64,000 nt of DNA from Bacteroidota bacterium (GTDB lineage: Bacteria; Bacteroidota; Bacteroidia; Chitinophagales; Chitinophagaceae), in assembly GCA_018268015.1 (NCBI GenBank), contig JAFDXJ010000008.1:62001-126000 (forward strand), read 5' to 3'. Below are positions 25,161-34,647 of this stretch, in pieces. Position 1 is the first letter of the stretch; every line of letters begins with the position of its first letter. A program made the position numbers and the translations under genes. The notes under the pieces were generated by a model that worked only from the letters and a program-made list of their open reading frames with translations, made no database searches and had not been told where the DNA came from.

Positions 25161-26660
25161 TTATTTTCGGCTATAATTTGGAGATTCTTTTGTTATCTCT
25201 ACATCATGCGCATGGCTTTCACGCATTCCTGCGGAAGTGATTTTGATAAAGATGGCTTTCTGTAAAGCAGCAATATCTTTTGCACCGCAATATCCCATTC
25301 CGGCCCTTAGACCACCGGTAAATTGAGCAACCACTTCACTAAGATTTCCTTTATAGGCTATCCTTCCTTCAATACCTTCCGGAACTAATTTTTTAATATC
25401 ATCTTCCACATCCTGGAAATAGCGATCACTGCTGCCCTGAGCCATGGCTCCTATACTTCCCATTCCCCTGTATTCTTTAAATTTTCTACCTTCAAAAATG
25501 ATCGTACCGCCGGGGCTTTCTTCCACACCTGCAAAAACACTCCCCATCATCACCACATTGGCTCCGGCGGCTAATGCTTTAACCATATCTCCTGTATACC
25601 GGATTCCTCCATCAGCAATCAATGGTATTTTTTGTTTCTTTAAAACAGATGCTGCTTCCATAACGGCAGTCAATTGGGGTACGCCCGTACCGGCAACAAT
25701 TCGGGTTGTACAAATAGATCCGGGGCCAATACCAATTTTAACTGCATCTGCCCCAGCATCTGCCAATGCCGTAGCTCCGGCAGCTGTACCGACATTCCCG
25801 GCTACAATTTGTAATTTCTTGAAATTCTTTTTTAAAGTTTTCACAGCATTGATCACGCCGATATGGTGGCCATGAGCGCTATCAAGACCTACTACATCTA
25901 CACCAACATTTTGTAAAGCTGCGGCCCGATCCAATAAATCCGGAGTAATGCCTAAAGCAGCTCCAACCAGCAACCTGCCAAAATCATCTTTTACTGCATG
26001 AGGGAAATTCTTCAATTGCATGATATCCCGGAAAGTGATGAGCCCTACCAGTTTCCCCTGTTTACTGATGACAGGGAGTTTTTCTATTTTATGTTTCTTT
26101 AAAATAGTTTCCGCCTGTTTCATATTTGTTCCCTCGGGAGCAGTGATCAGGTTTTCTTTCGTCATGATATTTTTCACTTTCATGCGCATGTCCGATTCAA
26201 AACGTAAGTCCCTGTTTGTAAGGATTCCTACAAGCTTTCCCTGTTGATCCACTACCGGGATACCACCGATTTTATTATCATGCATAAGTTTCAATGCTTC
26301 ACCGAGGGTGGCGTCATCATGTAATGTGATGGGGTCAATGATCAAACCACTTTCACTTCTTTTCACTTTTCTTACCTGCTCAGCTTGCTTTTCAATAGAC
26401 ATGTTTTTATGTAAAAATCCAAGCCCGCCTTCCCGAGCAAGAGCCATGGCAAGGTTGGCCTCAGTAACTGTATCCATGGCTGCTGAAAGCATAGGGATAT
26501 TCAGCCGAATGGATTTAGTAAGTTGCGATTGAATATTGACTTCACGGGGTAATACCTGACTGAATGCAGGCATGAGTAAAACATCATCAAAAGTAAGGCC
26601 TTCGCCAAAAAATTGAGAATCGTATGTTTTCTTTTCGAGGGGTTTATTTCTTATTGCCAT
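25161..26660 (-). CDS. guaB: Inosine-5'-monophosphate dehydrogenase
   Basis: 499 residues from ATG 26660 ([10 protein letters not shown]). Oxidises IMP to XMP, the committed step to GMP. Catalytic barrel interrupted by two CBS domains at about 105-215 ('[19 protein letters not shown]', '[19 protein letters not shown]'); active-site loop '[11 protein letters not shown]' with C317; '[18 protein letters not shown]' binds phosphate; '[11 protein letters not shown]' flap. A longer frame from 26747 exists, but the promoter at 26664-26696 sits within it and the -7 box ends three bases before ATG 26660, so the short start is chosen. Confidence 0.97.
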   Translation of the reverse strand: MAIRNKPLEKKTYDSQFFGEGLTFDDVLLMPAFSQVLPREVNIQSQLTKSIRLNIPMLSAAMDTVTEANLAMALAREGGLGFLHKNMSIEKQAEQVRKVKRSESGLIIDPITLHDDATLGEALKLMHDNKIGGIPVVDQQGKLVGILTNRDLRFESDMRMKVKNIMTKENLITAPEGTNMKQAETILKKHKIEKLPVISKQGKLVGLITFRDIMQLKNFPHAVKDDFGRLLVGAALGITPDLLDRAAALQNVGVDVVGLDSAHGHHIGVINAVKTLKKNFKKLQIVAGNVGTAAGATALADAGADAVKIGIGPGSICTTRIVAGTGVPQLTAVMEAASVLKKQKIPLIADGGIRYTGDMVKALAAGANVVMMGSVFAGVEESPGGTIIFEGRKFKEYRGMGSIGAMAQGSSDRYFQDVEDDIKKLVPEGIEGRIAYKGNLSEVVAQFTGGLRAGMGYCGAKDIAALQKAIFIKITSAGMRESHAHDVEITKESPNYSRK

Positions 26661-26663
26661 GTG

Positions 26664-26696
26664 CAAAGATAGCAAACGGGTTAAATTGCTTCCAAA
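26664..26696 (-). promoter_or_regulatory. guaB promoter abutting the start codon
   Basis: On the minus strand TTTG (26696-26693), 21 bases, TATCTTTG (26671-26664), then CAC and ATG. A perfect consensus promoter with the same geometry as the bioA promoter. The tRNA-fMet promoter at 41995-42026 has the identical TATCTTTGCAC. Predicts a leaderless or nearly leaderless guaB mRNA. Confidence 0.7.
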
Positions 26697-26762
26697 ATAT
26701 TTTTTCCTATTTATTGAAAGCCCTATCTGCATTGTGTTGTAACGCAAATGGATATTTGAGGC

Positions 26763-27860
26763 TTAACTCATTTTATATAATTTCCCGGGCAGGCTGGACA
26801 ACACATTTTGAAATTCAAGATTCAGAATAGCGGCGGCCACCGTACTGCTGTTTAAACCGCTTTGGAGATATATATCATCAATGTGCATTACCTCTTTTAC
26901 TGAGAATAATTGAAGGATCTTTTTTTCCTCATCAGAAAATTCAATAAATAATTCCTTTTGGATTTTTTTCTTTGGTGCAGCATTTTCCCAACTCATATAT
27001 TCGATAAGGTCCCGGGCGGAAGTCAATAAAGCTGCCTTATTATTTTTAATTAAATAATTACAACCGGCGCTTTTTGGATCTATGGTTTTTCCCGGAACGG
27101 CAAAAACATCCCGGTTATAATTGTTGGCGAGTTCGGCGGTAATCATACTTCCTCCTTTGATCGCTGTTTCTATCACAATCGTTGCGTCAGCGATACCTGC
27201 TACTATACGGTTCCTTTTTGGAAAATTATGTTTGTCCGGTTTTTCAGAAGACATATACTCAGTCAATAAACCTCCCCGGTCACACATTTCCTTTGCGATA
27301 TCTGTATGTGAAGCTGGGTAAATGGATTGTAAACCATGAGCCAATACGGCTATTGTATTTAAAGCATTTTTAAGAGATGCTTTATGAGCGATTGTATCTA
27401 TCCCGTAAGCGAGTCCGCTTACGATTAATACATTCAATGATGAAAGATCGGAAATGAGTTTCTCTGTAAACATTTTTCCATAATCAGAATGAATACGGGT
27501 GCCTATGATACTGATAATTTTTGAAGCATTGAGGTCCGCGTTTCCACGGAAATATAACATGATAGGAGGATCATAGCAATTCAATAAGCGTTTTGGATAA
27601 TGTTCATCCTGAATAAAAAGAGGCGTAATATTATTTTTTTCAATAAATTTTATTTCTTTTTCAAAAGCCTTAAAATGAGTGAATGATTTAATATTTCTTG
27701 CCCGGACTGCACCTATATTTTCCAGGCGGCTTAGAGCAGAAATTTTTTCTTTAAAAATATTTTCGGGGCTTCCCAATTGTTTTAATAATTGTTTTGCCTG
27801 AACCGGACCAATACCTGGAATTTGTGTTAAAGCGATTTGATATAAAAGAGATTCGCTCAT
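26763..27860 (-). CDS. dprA: DNA-processing protein DprA
   Basis: 365 residues. Binds incoming single-stranded DNA and loads RecA in transformation. N-terminal HhH-like region ('QIPGIGPVQAKQLLKQLGSPENIF'), Rossmann-like core with 'IIGTRIHSDYG', 'LIVSGLAYGIDTIAHKASL', 'NFPKRNRIVAGIADATIV' and 'IKGGSMITAELANNYNRDVFAVPG', and a C-terminal winged-helix domain (about 300-365, 'MHIDDIYLQSGLNSSTVAAAIL'). Complete. It follows the HAD phosphatase by 65 bases. Other competence genes are not in this window. Confidence 0.95.
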   Translation of the reverse strand: MSESLLYQIALTQIPGIGPVQAKQLLKQLGSPENIFKEKISALSRLENIGAVRARNIKSFTHFKAFEKEIKFIEKNNITPLFIQDEHYPKRLLNCYDPPIMLYFRGNADLNASKIISIIGTRIHSDYGKMFTEKLISDLSSLNVLIVSGLAYGIDTIAHKASLKNALNTIAVLAHGLQSIYPASHTDIAKEMCDRGGLLTEYMSSEKPDKHNFPKRNRIVAGIADATIVIETAIKGGSMITAELANNYNRDVFAVPGKTIDPKSAGCNYLIKNNKAALLTSARDLIEYMSWENAAPKKKIQKELFIEFSDEEKKILQLFSVKEVMHIDDIYLQSGLNSSTVAAAILNLEFQNVLSSLPGKLYKMS

Positions 27861-27925
27861 GCAGGAATGAGGTTATTTTTATAGTTGAAAACAAGATAGC
27901 CTTTTCAACGGAATAAATCAATAGC

Positions 27926-28576
27926 TCAAAACATGCGCAGGTGTAATTCACTGAAATTCTGCAAAGAGGCAATCTTTAAATCTGCTGCTGCCCAGCGCGG
28001 ATCCCTGCTTTCGGATGTAGATGGAACAAGGACGCATTTCATACGGGCAGCTTTGACGGCAATCATCCCATTAAAACTATCTTCAAAACAAATACAATCC
28101 GAAGGGGAGACGCCTAATTGTGAAGCACATTCAAGATATACTTGTGGATGCGGTTTCCCATATTGCAGCTCTTCTGCTGATACATAAGCATGCACAAATT
28201 CTGTGATTTGGCATATTTGCATGACTAACTCTATTAGAGATGCAGGAGAGGAGGAAGCAATGCCAATTTTAAAATTTCTTTCCCTAAAAAAATGGATGAT
28301 ATAAGGGACGGAAGGCATGATGGAAGGTCTTCTTTTTATTTTTTCTGTAACAAGGGAAATTATTTTCTTTTCAGCGATTGAACATTCCTCTAAAGGAATT
28401 TGAAAATATCGAAACCAATAATTGACAAATTCACGTGTTCGTAAGCCCGTTGTTGTTGCATATAATTCGTTCGTTACGTGTTGCTGATAAGATTGTAAAG
28501 TTTCGTTTGCAGCCTCTTTCCATAGAGGTTCACTGTCAATTAATAAGCCATCCATGTCGAATATCACTGTATTCAT
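27926..28576 (-). CDS. HAD-superfamily sugar phosphatase (HxpB/YniC-like)
   Basis: 216 residues. Class I HAD with nucleophile D6 and acid D8 in 'IFDMDGLLIDSEPLW', cap domain about 15-80, 'IGIASSSPASLIE' (motif II), 'GKPHPQVYLECASQLG' (motif III Lys) and 'CICFEDSFNGMIAVKAA' (motif IV). This pattern matches hexitol phosphatase / 2-deoxyglucose-6-phosphatase-like enzymes. Substrate probably a sugar or hexitol phosphate, not provable from sequence. Upstream of dprA on the same strand. Confidence 0.88.
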   Translation of the reverse strand: MNTVIFDMDGLLIDSEPLWKEAANETLQSYQQHVTNELYATTTGLRTREFVNYWFRYFQIPLEECSIAEKKIISLVTEKIKRRPSIMPSVPYIIHFFRERNFKIGIASSSPASLIELVMQICQITEFVHAYVSAEELQYGKPHPQVYLECASQLGVSPSDCICFEDSFNGMIAVKAARMKCVLVPSTSESRDPRWAAADLKIASLQNFSELHLRMF

Positions 28577-28762
28577 AAAGATCCACCGTTTTTAATGAAG
28601 TATAAGGCAATATTATTTCAATATTATGGATAGAGCCAATTTTTATATGATTCAAATAAAAATCTTTTCATTTTCATTCATTATTTTGTTTTCCCGGATG
28701 AAGATAAATCAATCGTTTTTTTAAAAATTTCCTTTTTTTCGATAAAAAATTTGAAAACAACA

Positions 28763-28793
28763 TTTGTATAAAAAACAATAACCTGTACATTTA
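28763..28793 (+). promoter_or_regulatory. Promoter of amino-acid permease gene
   Basis: TTTG at 28763-28766, 19 bases, then TACATTTA at 28786-28793 (7/8 match to TAnnTTTG). Gives a leader of about 70 bases before ATG 28871. The 294-base divergent region (28577-28870) otherwise holds only a short direct repeat (CAATATTAT twice near 28611-28630). Confidence 0.4.
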
Positions 28794-28870
28794 TACTTTA
28801 TGAGCTGATTCGGCATGATCAAAAAAGAAACCAATAATTTAATTACTTTGATTTTTTAAAAAACAACTGC

Positions 28871-30562
28871 ATGGCAAATTCCCTTTTCAGAAAAAAGTCG
28901 CTTGATACAATTTTACGTGATTATGAGTCCGGGAGTGGTGATGGGCATACACATCATTTAGATCGGGTGCTGGGTGTGAAAGATTTAACCTTTATGGGTA
29001 TTGCCGCTGTAATAGGCGCCGGAATTTTTTCTACGATTGGCACCGCGGCATTTCATGGAGGACCCGGTGTATCCATTTTGTTTATAATTACGGCGGTTAC
29101 CTGTGGGTTTTCAGCGCTTTGCTATGCCGAGTTTGCAAGTCGTGTTCCGGTAAGTGGAAGCGCATATACCTATGCTTATATTTCATTTGGGGAGCTTATT
29201 GCCTGGATTATAGGCTGGGCGCTGATCCTGGAATATGCCATTGGGAATATTGTGGTGGCCATTAGTTGGAGCAGCTATTTTAATAATTTATTAAAAGGCC
29301 TAGGAATTCATTTACCCTATTGGCTTAGTACAAATTTTTCTACAGCCAGCGATGCATTGGCTGCCGTGAATGCAGAAGCGGCATCAGGCTCACCCGTTAC
29401 GTCAGCCATGCAAGAGATCATTTCCGGGTTCTCTTCAGCGCCGGAACTTTTTGGCAGTAAATTATTTATCAATTTTCCGGCATTTATCATCGTGGTATTG
29501 ATTACAGCCCTGGCATATATTGGGATGCAGGAAAGTAAAAAAAGTGCCAACTTTATGGTGATCTTTAAATTGATTGTGATTGTATTTGTTATCGTTCTGG
29601 GTTTCTTTTATGTGAACACATCTAACTGGAATCCATTCATGCCCAATGGGTTTACCGGAGTTTTGCAGGGTGTATCAGCTGTATTTTATGCCTACATTGG
29701 TTTTGATGCAATTAGTACAACAGCAGAAGAATGTCGAAATCCGCAGCGTGATTTGCCCCGGGGAATGATCTATGCATTATTAATTTGTACGATATTATAT
29801 ATTTTAATTGCATTGGTGCTCACTGGAATGGTACATTATAGTGAATTAAAAGTGGATGATCCATTGGCATTTGTTTTTGAAAAATTAAATATGCCCTGGA
29901 TTAGTTATATCATTTCGATCAGTGCGGTTGTGGCTACTACAAGTGTATTACTGGTATTCCAGCTTGGACAGCCACGTATTTGGATGAGCATGAGCCGTGA
30001 TGGATTACTGCCTAAAAAGTTTTCCAATGTACATTCAAAATATAAAACACCGGCATTTGCTACCTTGGTAACCGGGGTGATTGTTGCTGTACCGGCTTTA
30101 TTTATCCCATCTTCAATTGTTACGGATTTGACCAGTATCGGAACTCTTTTTGCCTTTGTATTGGTTTGTGGAGGAGTTTTGGTTTTACCGCACATGACAA
30201 GAGAAAAAGGCAATCGCTTTCAAATGCCCTATATACGTGGTAAATATATTGTGCCTCTTTTAGTTGCTTTATTCATATTTGCTTTTCATGCCCGGATTGA
30301 AGCAGCCTTCCAGAATTTGGGAAGTGAAGACCACCAGGAGATTTTCTTTCTGGTATATATTTTCCTTGCCATCATTATTGCTATTCAAACTTTCAGGAAG
30401 AATTTTTCGATGATACCTGTAGTAGGCGCTTTATGTTGTATGTATTTATTAATTGAAATCCCGGTCATTAGCTGGCTATGGTTTTTTGTATGGATGGGAT
30501 TCGGCCTGATGATTTATTTTTTATATGGAAGGAAGCACAGTAAATTATCTCAAACAAAGTGA
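28871..30562 (+). CDS. APC-family amino acid permease
   Basis: 563 residues with 12 or more membrane helices. APC superfamily (cationic amino-acid transporter branch): helix 1 contains 'FMGIAAVIGAGIFSTIGTAA', the unwound substrate-binding segment; 'SRVPVSGSAYTYAYISFGELIAWIIGW' and 'YIGFDAISTTAEECRNPQRDLPRG' are strongly conserved in this branch, as is 'GQPRIWMSMSRDGLLP'. Imports amino acids, perhaps by proton symport. First gene in a row of five plus-strand genes; the ABC ATPase follows after 27 bases. Confidence 0.93.
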   Translation: MANSLFRKKSLDTILRDYESGSGDGHTHHLDRVLGVKDLTFMGIAAVIGAGIFSTIGTAAFHGGPGVSILFIITAVTCGFSALCYAEFASRVPVSGSAYTYAYISFGELIAWIIGWALILEYAIGNIVVAISWSSYFNNLLKGLGIHLPYWLSTNFSTASDALAAVNAEAASGSPVTSAMQEIISGFSSAPELFGSKLFINFPAFIIVVLITALAYIGMQESKKSANFMVIFKLIVIVFVIVLGFFYVNTSNWNPFMPNGFTGVLQGVSAVFYAYIGFDAISTTAEECRNPQRDLPRGMIYALLICTILYILIALVLTGMVHYSELKVDDPLAFVFEKLNMPWISYIISISAVVATTSVLLVFQLGQPRIWMSMSRDGLLPKKFSNVHSKYKTPAFATLVTGVIVAVPALFIPSSIVTDLTSIGTLFAFVLVCGGVLVLPHMTREKGNRFQMPYIRGKYIVPLLVALFIFAFHARIEAAFQNLGSEDHQEIFFLVYIFLAIIIAIQTFRKNFSMIPVVGALCCMYLLIEIPVISWLWFFVWMGFGLMIYFLYGRKHSKLSQTK

Positions 30563-30589
30563 TTAGGGATTCATTAAATTGCGCTCCTT

Positions 30590-31351
30590 ATGCAGAACCC
30601 AATAATTGTAGTTGACAACCTTGTAAAAAAGTACGGCAATTTTGAAGCAGTAAAAGGGATTAGTTTTTCAGTCCGCGAGGGTGAAATATTTGGTCTCCTT
30701 GGACCCAATGGCGCCGGCAAATCTACTACCCTGGAAATCATGGAAACTTTGAGGATAAAAACTTCTGGAAAGGTTTTTATTGATGGCCTGGATCTAGATC
30801 AGTCACCCAATGAAATAAAGCAAGTCATTGGAGTACAATTACAAACTTCAGGGTATTATCCGGGTTTGAATCTTACAGAGCTTTTATATTTATTTGCCGC
30901 TTTATATAATGAAAAAATTAATGCTCTTGAACTTTTGGATTCCGTGAATTTAAGGGATAAAGCAAAAAATAAATTCAAAGAATTAAGCGGTGGCCAGAAA
31001 CAGCGTTTTTCCATTGCCACTACTTTGATCAATCAACCCAAAATTATTTTCCTTGATGAGCCTACAACGGGATTAGATCCGCAGGCCAGAAGAAATCTAT
31101 GGGACTTGATCCTGGAAATCCGCAAAAGAGGTACAACCGTAATTATTACTACTCATTATATGGATGAAGCAGAAATATTATGTGACCGTGTGGCTATTAT
31201 TGATTCCGGTAAAATCATTGCACTCGATTCGCCGGATCAATTAATTGATCAATTAGTGAATAAAGGTTTTGAGAAGAAACGTGAAGTGAAAAAAGCAAAT
31301 CTGGAAGATGTATTCATTGATCTTACTGGACATGTATTGAGAGAAGTGTAA
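30590..31351 (+). CDS. ABC transporter ATP-binding protein (ABC-2 exporter type)
   Basis: 253 residues. Walker A GPNGAGKS at 38-45, signature 'ELSGGQKQRFSIA', Walker B 'IIFLDEPTTGLDPQARR', H-loop 'VIITTHYMDEAE'. The C-terminal 'EVKKANLEDVFIDLTGH' tail is that of ABC-2 exporters of the drug/lipid type. No membrane subunit is next to it: a YfiT-like gene follows after 41 bases. The permease at 3005-4111 lacks an ATPase and is of the matching type, so the two may work together in trans (inference). Confidence 0.92.
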   Translation: MQNPIIVVDNLVKKYGNFEAVKGISFSVREGEIFGLLGPNGAGKSTTLEIMETLRIKTSGKVFIDGLDLDQSPNEIKQVIGVQLQTSGYYPGLNLTELLYLFAALYNEKINALELLDSVNLRDKAKNKFKELSGGQKQRFSIATTLINQPKIIFLDEPTTGLDPQARRNLWDLILEIRKRGTTVIITTHYMDEAEILCDRVAIIDSGKIIALDSPDQLIDQLVNKGFEKKREVKKANLEDVFIDLTGHVLREV

Positions 31352-31392
31352 TGGACATTACCTGATTTACAGATTTTCAAAATATCCTTTCT

Positions 31393-31920
31393 ATGACAGA
31401 AGATTTAAAATATCCTATCGGTAAATTCTCGCCGGAAATTTTTACTCCATCTGAGAAAGAAAAAAAATTATTGGAAATTGAGTTCTTGCCTACAGACCTG
31501 GAAATGTCCATTCAAAATTTAGATGAACACCAGTTGCAAACACCTTATCGCCCCGGAGGCTGGACCATTCATCAACTTGTACATCATATTGCAGATAGCC
31601 ATATGAATTGCTTTATACGCTTTAAATTGGGATTGACAGAAGATCATCCGACCATCAAAATCTATGATGAAAAATTGTGGGCTAATTTAGATGATGTAAA
31701 ATTGCAACCGGTTAATGTATCCATTACTTTATTGCATGCTTTACATCGTCGGTGGCACTCTGCAATCAAAAATCTCAATGAAATGCAATGGGAGCGAACC
31801 CTTTTTCATCCCGAACAAAATAAAGATATGAGCTTATGGGATTTGTTGTGTCTTTATGCCTGGCATGGGAAACATCATGTTAAACATATTTTGGCATTGC
31901 GTGAAAGAATGAAGTGGTAA
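31393..31920 (+). CDS. DinB-fold YfiT-like bacillithiol transferase
   Basis: 175 residues. DinB/YfiT four-helix metalloprotein. Metal-ligand histidines visible: H64/H65 in 'LVHHIADSH', and H158, H161/H162 and H165 in 'AWHGKHHVKH'. Strong family blocks: 'KYPIGKF' near the N-terminus, 'YRPGGWTIHQLVHH' and 'FKLGLTEDHPTIKIYDE'. Members conjugate bacillithiol to electrophiles such as drugs; Bacteroidota are known to include bacillithiol users. Probably last gene of the run beginning with the permease. Confidence 0.88.
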   Translation: MTEDLKYPIGKFSPEIFTPSEKEKKLLEIEFLPTDLEMSIQNLDEHQLQTPYRPGGWTIHQLVHHIADSHMNCFIRFKLGLTEDHPTIKIYDEKLWANLDDVKLQPVNVSITLLHALHRRWHSAIKNLNEMQWERTLFHPEQNKDMSLWDLLCLYAWHGKHHVKHILALRERMKW

Positions 31921-32090
31921 TAGAGATTTTTAGGGACATCTTTTTTATCTGGAATAAAGGAAAATTTTTCTTGAACAATTTCATAGAAGTATTGTTGATT
32001 TACTTTTTAAAAATCATAACAAAAGTTTGCAATATGACCTGATATATTTTCTTTACCTTCCTCAGTATTATATAACTTAAATAAAAGAAT

Positions 32091-32294
32091 ATGGAAATTG
32101 TAAAAGTAATTGAGGTAATTGCATCCTCTCCCAAAAGCTTTGATGACGCTATTGCCAATTGTCTCAAGGAAGTTTCAAAAACTATTAAAAACATTGATTC
32201 TATTTATGTGAAAGATTTTAAAGTACATGTAAAAGACAACGAATTGCATTCTTATGGAGTAATCTGTAAAGTGTCTTTCCGCGTAGAATCATAA
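32091..32294 (+). CDS. Dodecin family flavin-binding protein
   Basis: 67 residues, the full length of dodecin. A beta-alpha-beta-beta fold: 'IVKVIEVIASSPKSFDDAIANCLKE' (strand plus helix), then strands 'VKDFKVHVKDNELHSYGV' and 'CKVSFRVES'. Dodecins assemble as dodecamers and store or buffer flavins. Classical dodecins have a tryptophan stacking on the flavin; no tryptophan is present here, so ligand binding may differ. A strong terminator follows at 32315. Confidence 0.88.
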   Translation: MEIVKVIEVIASSPKSFDDAIANCLKEVSKTIKNIDSIYVKDFKVHVKDNELHSYGVICKVSFRVES

Positions 32295-32314
32295 ATTTTC
32301 ATGATGCCTTTTGC

Positions 32315-32343
32315 AAGCGTTTCATCTTTATGAAACGCTTTTT
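32315..32343 (+). terminator. Rho-independent terminator after dodecin gene
   Basis: Perfect 11-bp stem (AAGCGTTTCAT / ATGAAACGCTT) with a 4-base loop CTTT, followed by TTTT. The -7 box of the next gene begins at the end of the T run. Confidence 0.85.
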
Positions 32344-32350
32344 ACTTTTG
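32343..32350 (+). promoter_or_regulatory. -7 promoter box of cbpA-cbpM operon
   Basis: TACTTTTG, an exact TAnnTTTG match, immediately after the dodecin terminator and 40 bases before ATG 32391. Confidence 0.5.
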
Positions 32351-32390
32351 TATAATTTTTTTAATTTTATTTGATATAAATAAAATATCC

Positions 32391-33299
32391 ATGAATTTTA
32401 TTGATTACTACGAAGTACTGGGAATAAATAAAAATGCTACGAACGATGACATTAAAAAAGCCTATCGCAAGCTCGCCAGAAAATACCATCCCGACTTAAA
32501 CCCGAATGATAAAACAGCTCATCAGAAATTTCAACAGATTAATGAAGCCAATGAAGTGTTGAGCGATCCGGAGAAGAGAAAAAAATATGATCAGTATGGG
32601 AAAGATTGGAAACATGCTGAAGCATTTGAAGAAGCACGAAAACAACAAGGCCAACATCAATATGCAGGTTCGGCCGGAAGTGGATACCAGGGATTTACGG
32701 AAGAAGATATGGGTGAAGGAGGCTTCTCCAGTTTCTTTGAATCACTTTTCGGACAAGGTGCTGGCAGAAGAGCCGGGCAAACGAAATATCGTGGCCAGGA
32801 CTATCATGCCGAGTTGCAACTGACTTTGCAGCAAGCATCTTCAACACATCAGCAAACGCTCACCATCAATGGTAAAAATGTACGGATTACCATCCCCGCA
32901 GGGATTGAAAATGGACAGAAAATTAAACTAAAAAATTATGGAAGCCCGGGAGTTAATGGCGGGCCAAACGGAGATCTTTATATCACCTTTTCAATACCGG
33001 ATGACGCTCATATTAAAAGACATGGAAATGACTTGTACACTACAGTTGACTTAGATTTATATACAGCCATACTCGGTGGGGAAGTAACTGTAAATACTTT
33101 GAATGGGAAGGTAAAAGTAAAAGTAAAGCCGGAAACTCAAAATGGGTCTAAAATAAAATTAACCGGTAAAGGATTTCCTGTTTATAAAAAAGAAGGTGTA
33201 TTCGGCAATTTTTTGATTACCTGGTCAATAAAAATTCCGGTCAATTTATCCGATAAAGAAAAATCCTTGTTTGAAGAACTCTCTAAATTAAAACACTAA
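32391..33299 (+). CDS. cbpA: DnaJ-class co-chaperone CbpA
   Basis: 302 residues. J-domain 1-70 with the HPD tripeptide at 33-35, a Gly/Ser/Gln-rich linker (about 75-135), and two substrate-binding beta domains (CTD I and II, from '[13 protein letters not shown]' on); there is no cysteine-rich zinc domain, so it is class B (CbpA) rather than DnaJ. Works with DnaK. Directly followed after 10 bases by its modulator gene cbpM, which confirms the identity. Confidence 0.95.
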   Translation: MNFIDYYEVLGINKNATNDDIKKAYRKLARKYHPDLNPNDKTAHQKFQQINEANEVLSDPEKRKKYDQYGKDWKHAEAFEEARKQQGQHQYAGSAGSGYQGFTEEDMGEGGFSSFFESLFGQGAGRRAGQTKYRGQDYHAELQLTLQQASSTHQQTLTINGKNVRITIPAGIENGQKIKLKNYGSPGVNGGPNGDLYITFSIPDDAHIKRHGNDLYTTVDLDLYTAILGGEVTVNTLNGKVKVKVKPETQNGSKIKLTGKGFPVYKKEGVFGNFLITWSIKIPVNLSDKEKSLFEELSKLKH

Positions 33300-33309
33300 A
33301 ATCTTTGAT

Positions 33310-33609
33310 ATGTCAAGTAATTCTATTTCCGCCAAGGAATTTTGTATGCACTATCAGGTGGAGTATCATTTTTTTTATTCTCTTTATGAGTCAGGCTTGG
33401 TAAGCGTTTCAGGTGATGATGCCGCACTAGTTATGGATGAGGAAGAAATTCCCAAAGTGGAAAAAATCATCCGACTTCATGAGGAATTAGGAATTAACCT
33501 GGAAGGTATTGAAGCTATTTTACCACTCATTGAAAAAATTGAACTCATGCAGGCAGAACTGAAACACTTGCGGAATCACCTCAACTTGTTGGATGAAGAA
33601 AAGTTTTAA
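33310..33609 (+). CDS. cbpM: Chaperone modulator CbpM (MerR-like)
   Basis: 99 residues. Winged-helix MerR-like N-terminal part ('SAKEFCMHYQVEYHFFYSLYESGLV') and a C-terminal helix pair ('RLHEELGINLEGIEAILPLIEKIELMQ'), the layout of CbpM, which binds the J-domain of CbpA and inhibits it. Second gene of the cbpA operon. The stop codon overlaps the stop of the convergent amidotransferase gene within a single TTAA (33606-33609). Confidence 0.9.
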   Translation: MSSNSISAKEFCMHYQVEYHFFYSLYESGLVSVSGDDAALVMDEEEIPKVEKIIRLHEELGINLEGIEAILPLIEKIELMQAELKHLRNHLNLLDEEKF

Positions 33610-34427
33610 GCCAATGCCAACTGCTCAATGGCATTATTTAAAAAATTGGGAAGTATATGTGCCTGGGTATATAATATTTTATCGGGATCGTTGAGTTGTT
33701 CCATCATATTTTCCCATTTAGGCTGGCCGTGGTTTTCAATGACAATTTTTTTCTTGTCCTCTCTCTGAAGGTACATGCTCATCCCGGTGGCATCTGCTTC
33801 GGGGTGGAATTGTGTGCCAATAAAATAATCATTAAAACGAATCGCTTCTACGGCTCTTTCAAAAGGCACATGCGGCCTGTTTTTTTCAATAGCCAGAATT
33901 TTAGCTCCCAGGAATTTGAGCCTGTTATGATTGGGTTGTATTACCTGGTAATCGCGGCTTTCTACTGCATAAAAAGGATCGCTCAAACCATTAAATATGG
34001 ATTCATTTTTTCCGTCTTCCAGCATGTGAATCGGGAATACTCCAAATGCGGTGGATTTGCGTTTGCATACATTGGCAATTTTATAATATCTGCAGGCCAA
34101 TTGAAAGCTATGACAAATAAAGAAGAAATGTTTTTTAGGATAATGAGAAATATCTCTGTTCCATTGCTCAATATCACCAATAAGGCGGAAAAATTTATTT
34201 TCCCAATTTGTTCCTTCACTTTCTAATGGCGATCCCGGTCCACCGCTTGAGATATACATGTCATAATCTAAAGAGGGTATAGCTTCTTTTATCCGTACAT
34301 CAAAGACTTCATAAAAAAGTTGATAATTATGTATTTCGCTCCATTGGTTTACAATTTCCTTTATACAACGCATGCCCTGGTTTTCATGCCCTTCATTCAT
34401 ATCCAGGATAGCAATCCTTACTTTCAT
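33606..34427 (-). CDS. Class I glutamine amidotransferase-like protein (GMP synthase-like)
   Basis: 273 residues from MKVRIAIL; an in-frame upstream start at 34448 adds only seven residues. Triad elements visible: nucleophile Cys in 'FFICHSFQLACRYY' (the usual GxCxGxQ elbow is altered to I-C-H-S-F-Q), and His-Pro-Glu in 'GTQFHPEAD'. 'YISSGGPGSPLES' is the oxyanion glycine loop. The partner synthetase domain is missing, so the acceptor is unknown; it could be a gamma-glutamyl hydrolase-like enzyme. Monocistronic. The 220 bases upstream (34428-34647) show no other gene. Confidence 0.8.
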   Translation of the reverse strand: MKVRIAILDMNEGHENQGMRCIKEIVNQWSEIHNYQLFYEVFDVRIKEAIPSLDYDMYISSGGPGSPLESEGTNWENKFFRLIGDIEQWNRDISHYPKKHFFFICHSFQLACRYYKIANVCKRKSTAFGVFPIHMLEDGKNESIFNGLSDPFYAVESRDYQVIQPNHNRLKFLGAKILAIEKNRPHVPFERAVEAIRFNDYFIGTQFHPEADATGMSMYLQREDKKKIVIENHGQPKWENMMEQLNDPDKILYTQAHILPNFLNNAIEQLALA

Positions 34428-34647
34428 AATTTTACAAACAATTGACAAATTTAAAGAATTAATTTTTTATCAATTGTAGATTTATTAACAAATGTGGAAT
34501 CTTATTAGAATAAAAAAAATCAATAGCTCTTTTAGGCTCCATCATAACATGAAGATAAATCAAGAGGAAAGCGTTACTCCGAATGATGTTCCCTCTTATA
34601 AAAGCTATAAGTACTGTATAAAATATAGAATGTAGGCGCTTGTTATT

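Noticed and set aside
26661..26747. Longer N-terminus for guaB
   Set aside because: The consensus promoter lies within it and IMP dehydrogenases of this group begin near the inner ATG.
28611..28632. Short direct repeat CAATATTAT
   Set aside because: Only two copies of nine AT-rich bases; no flanking structure suggesting a mobile element or iteron.
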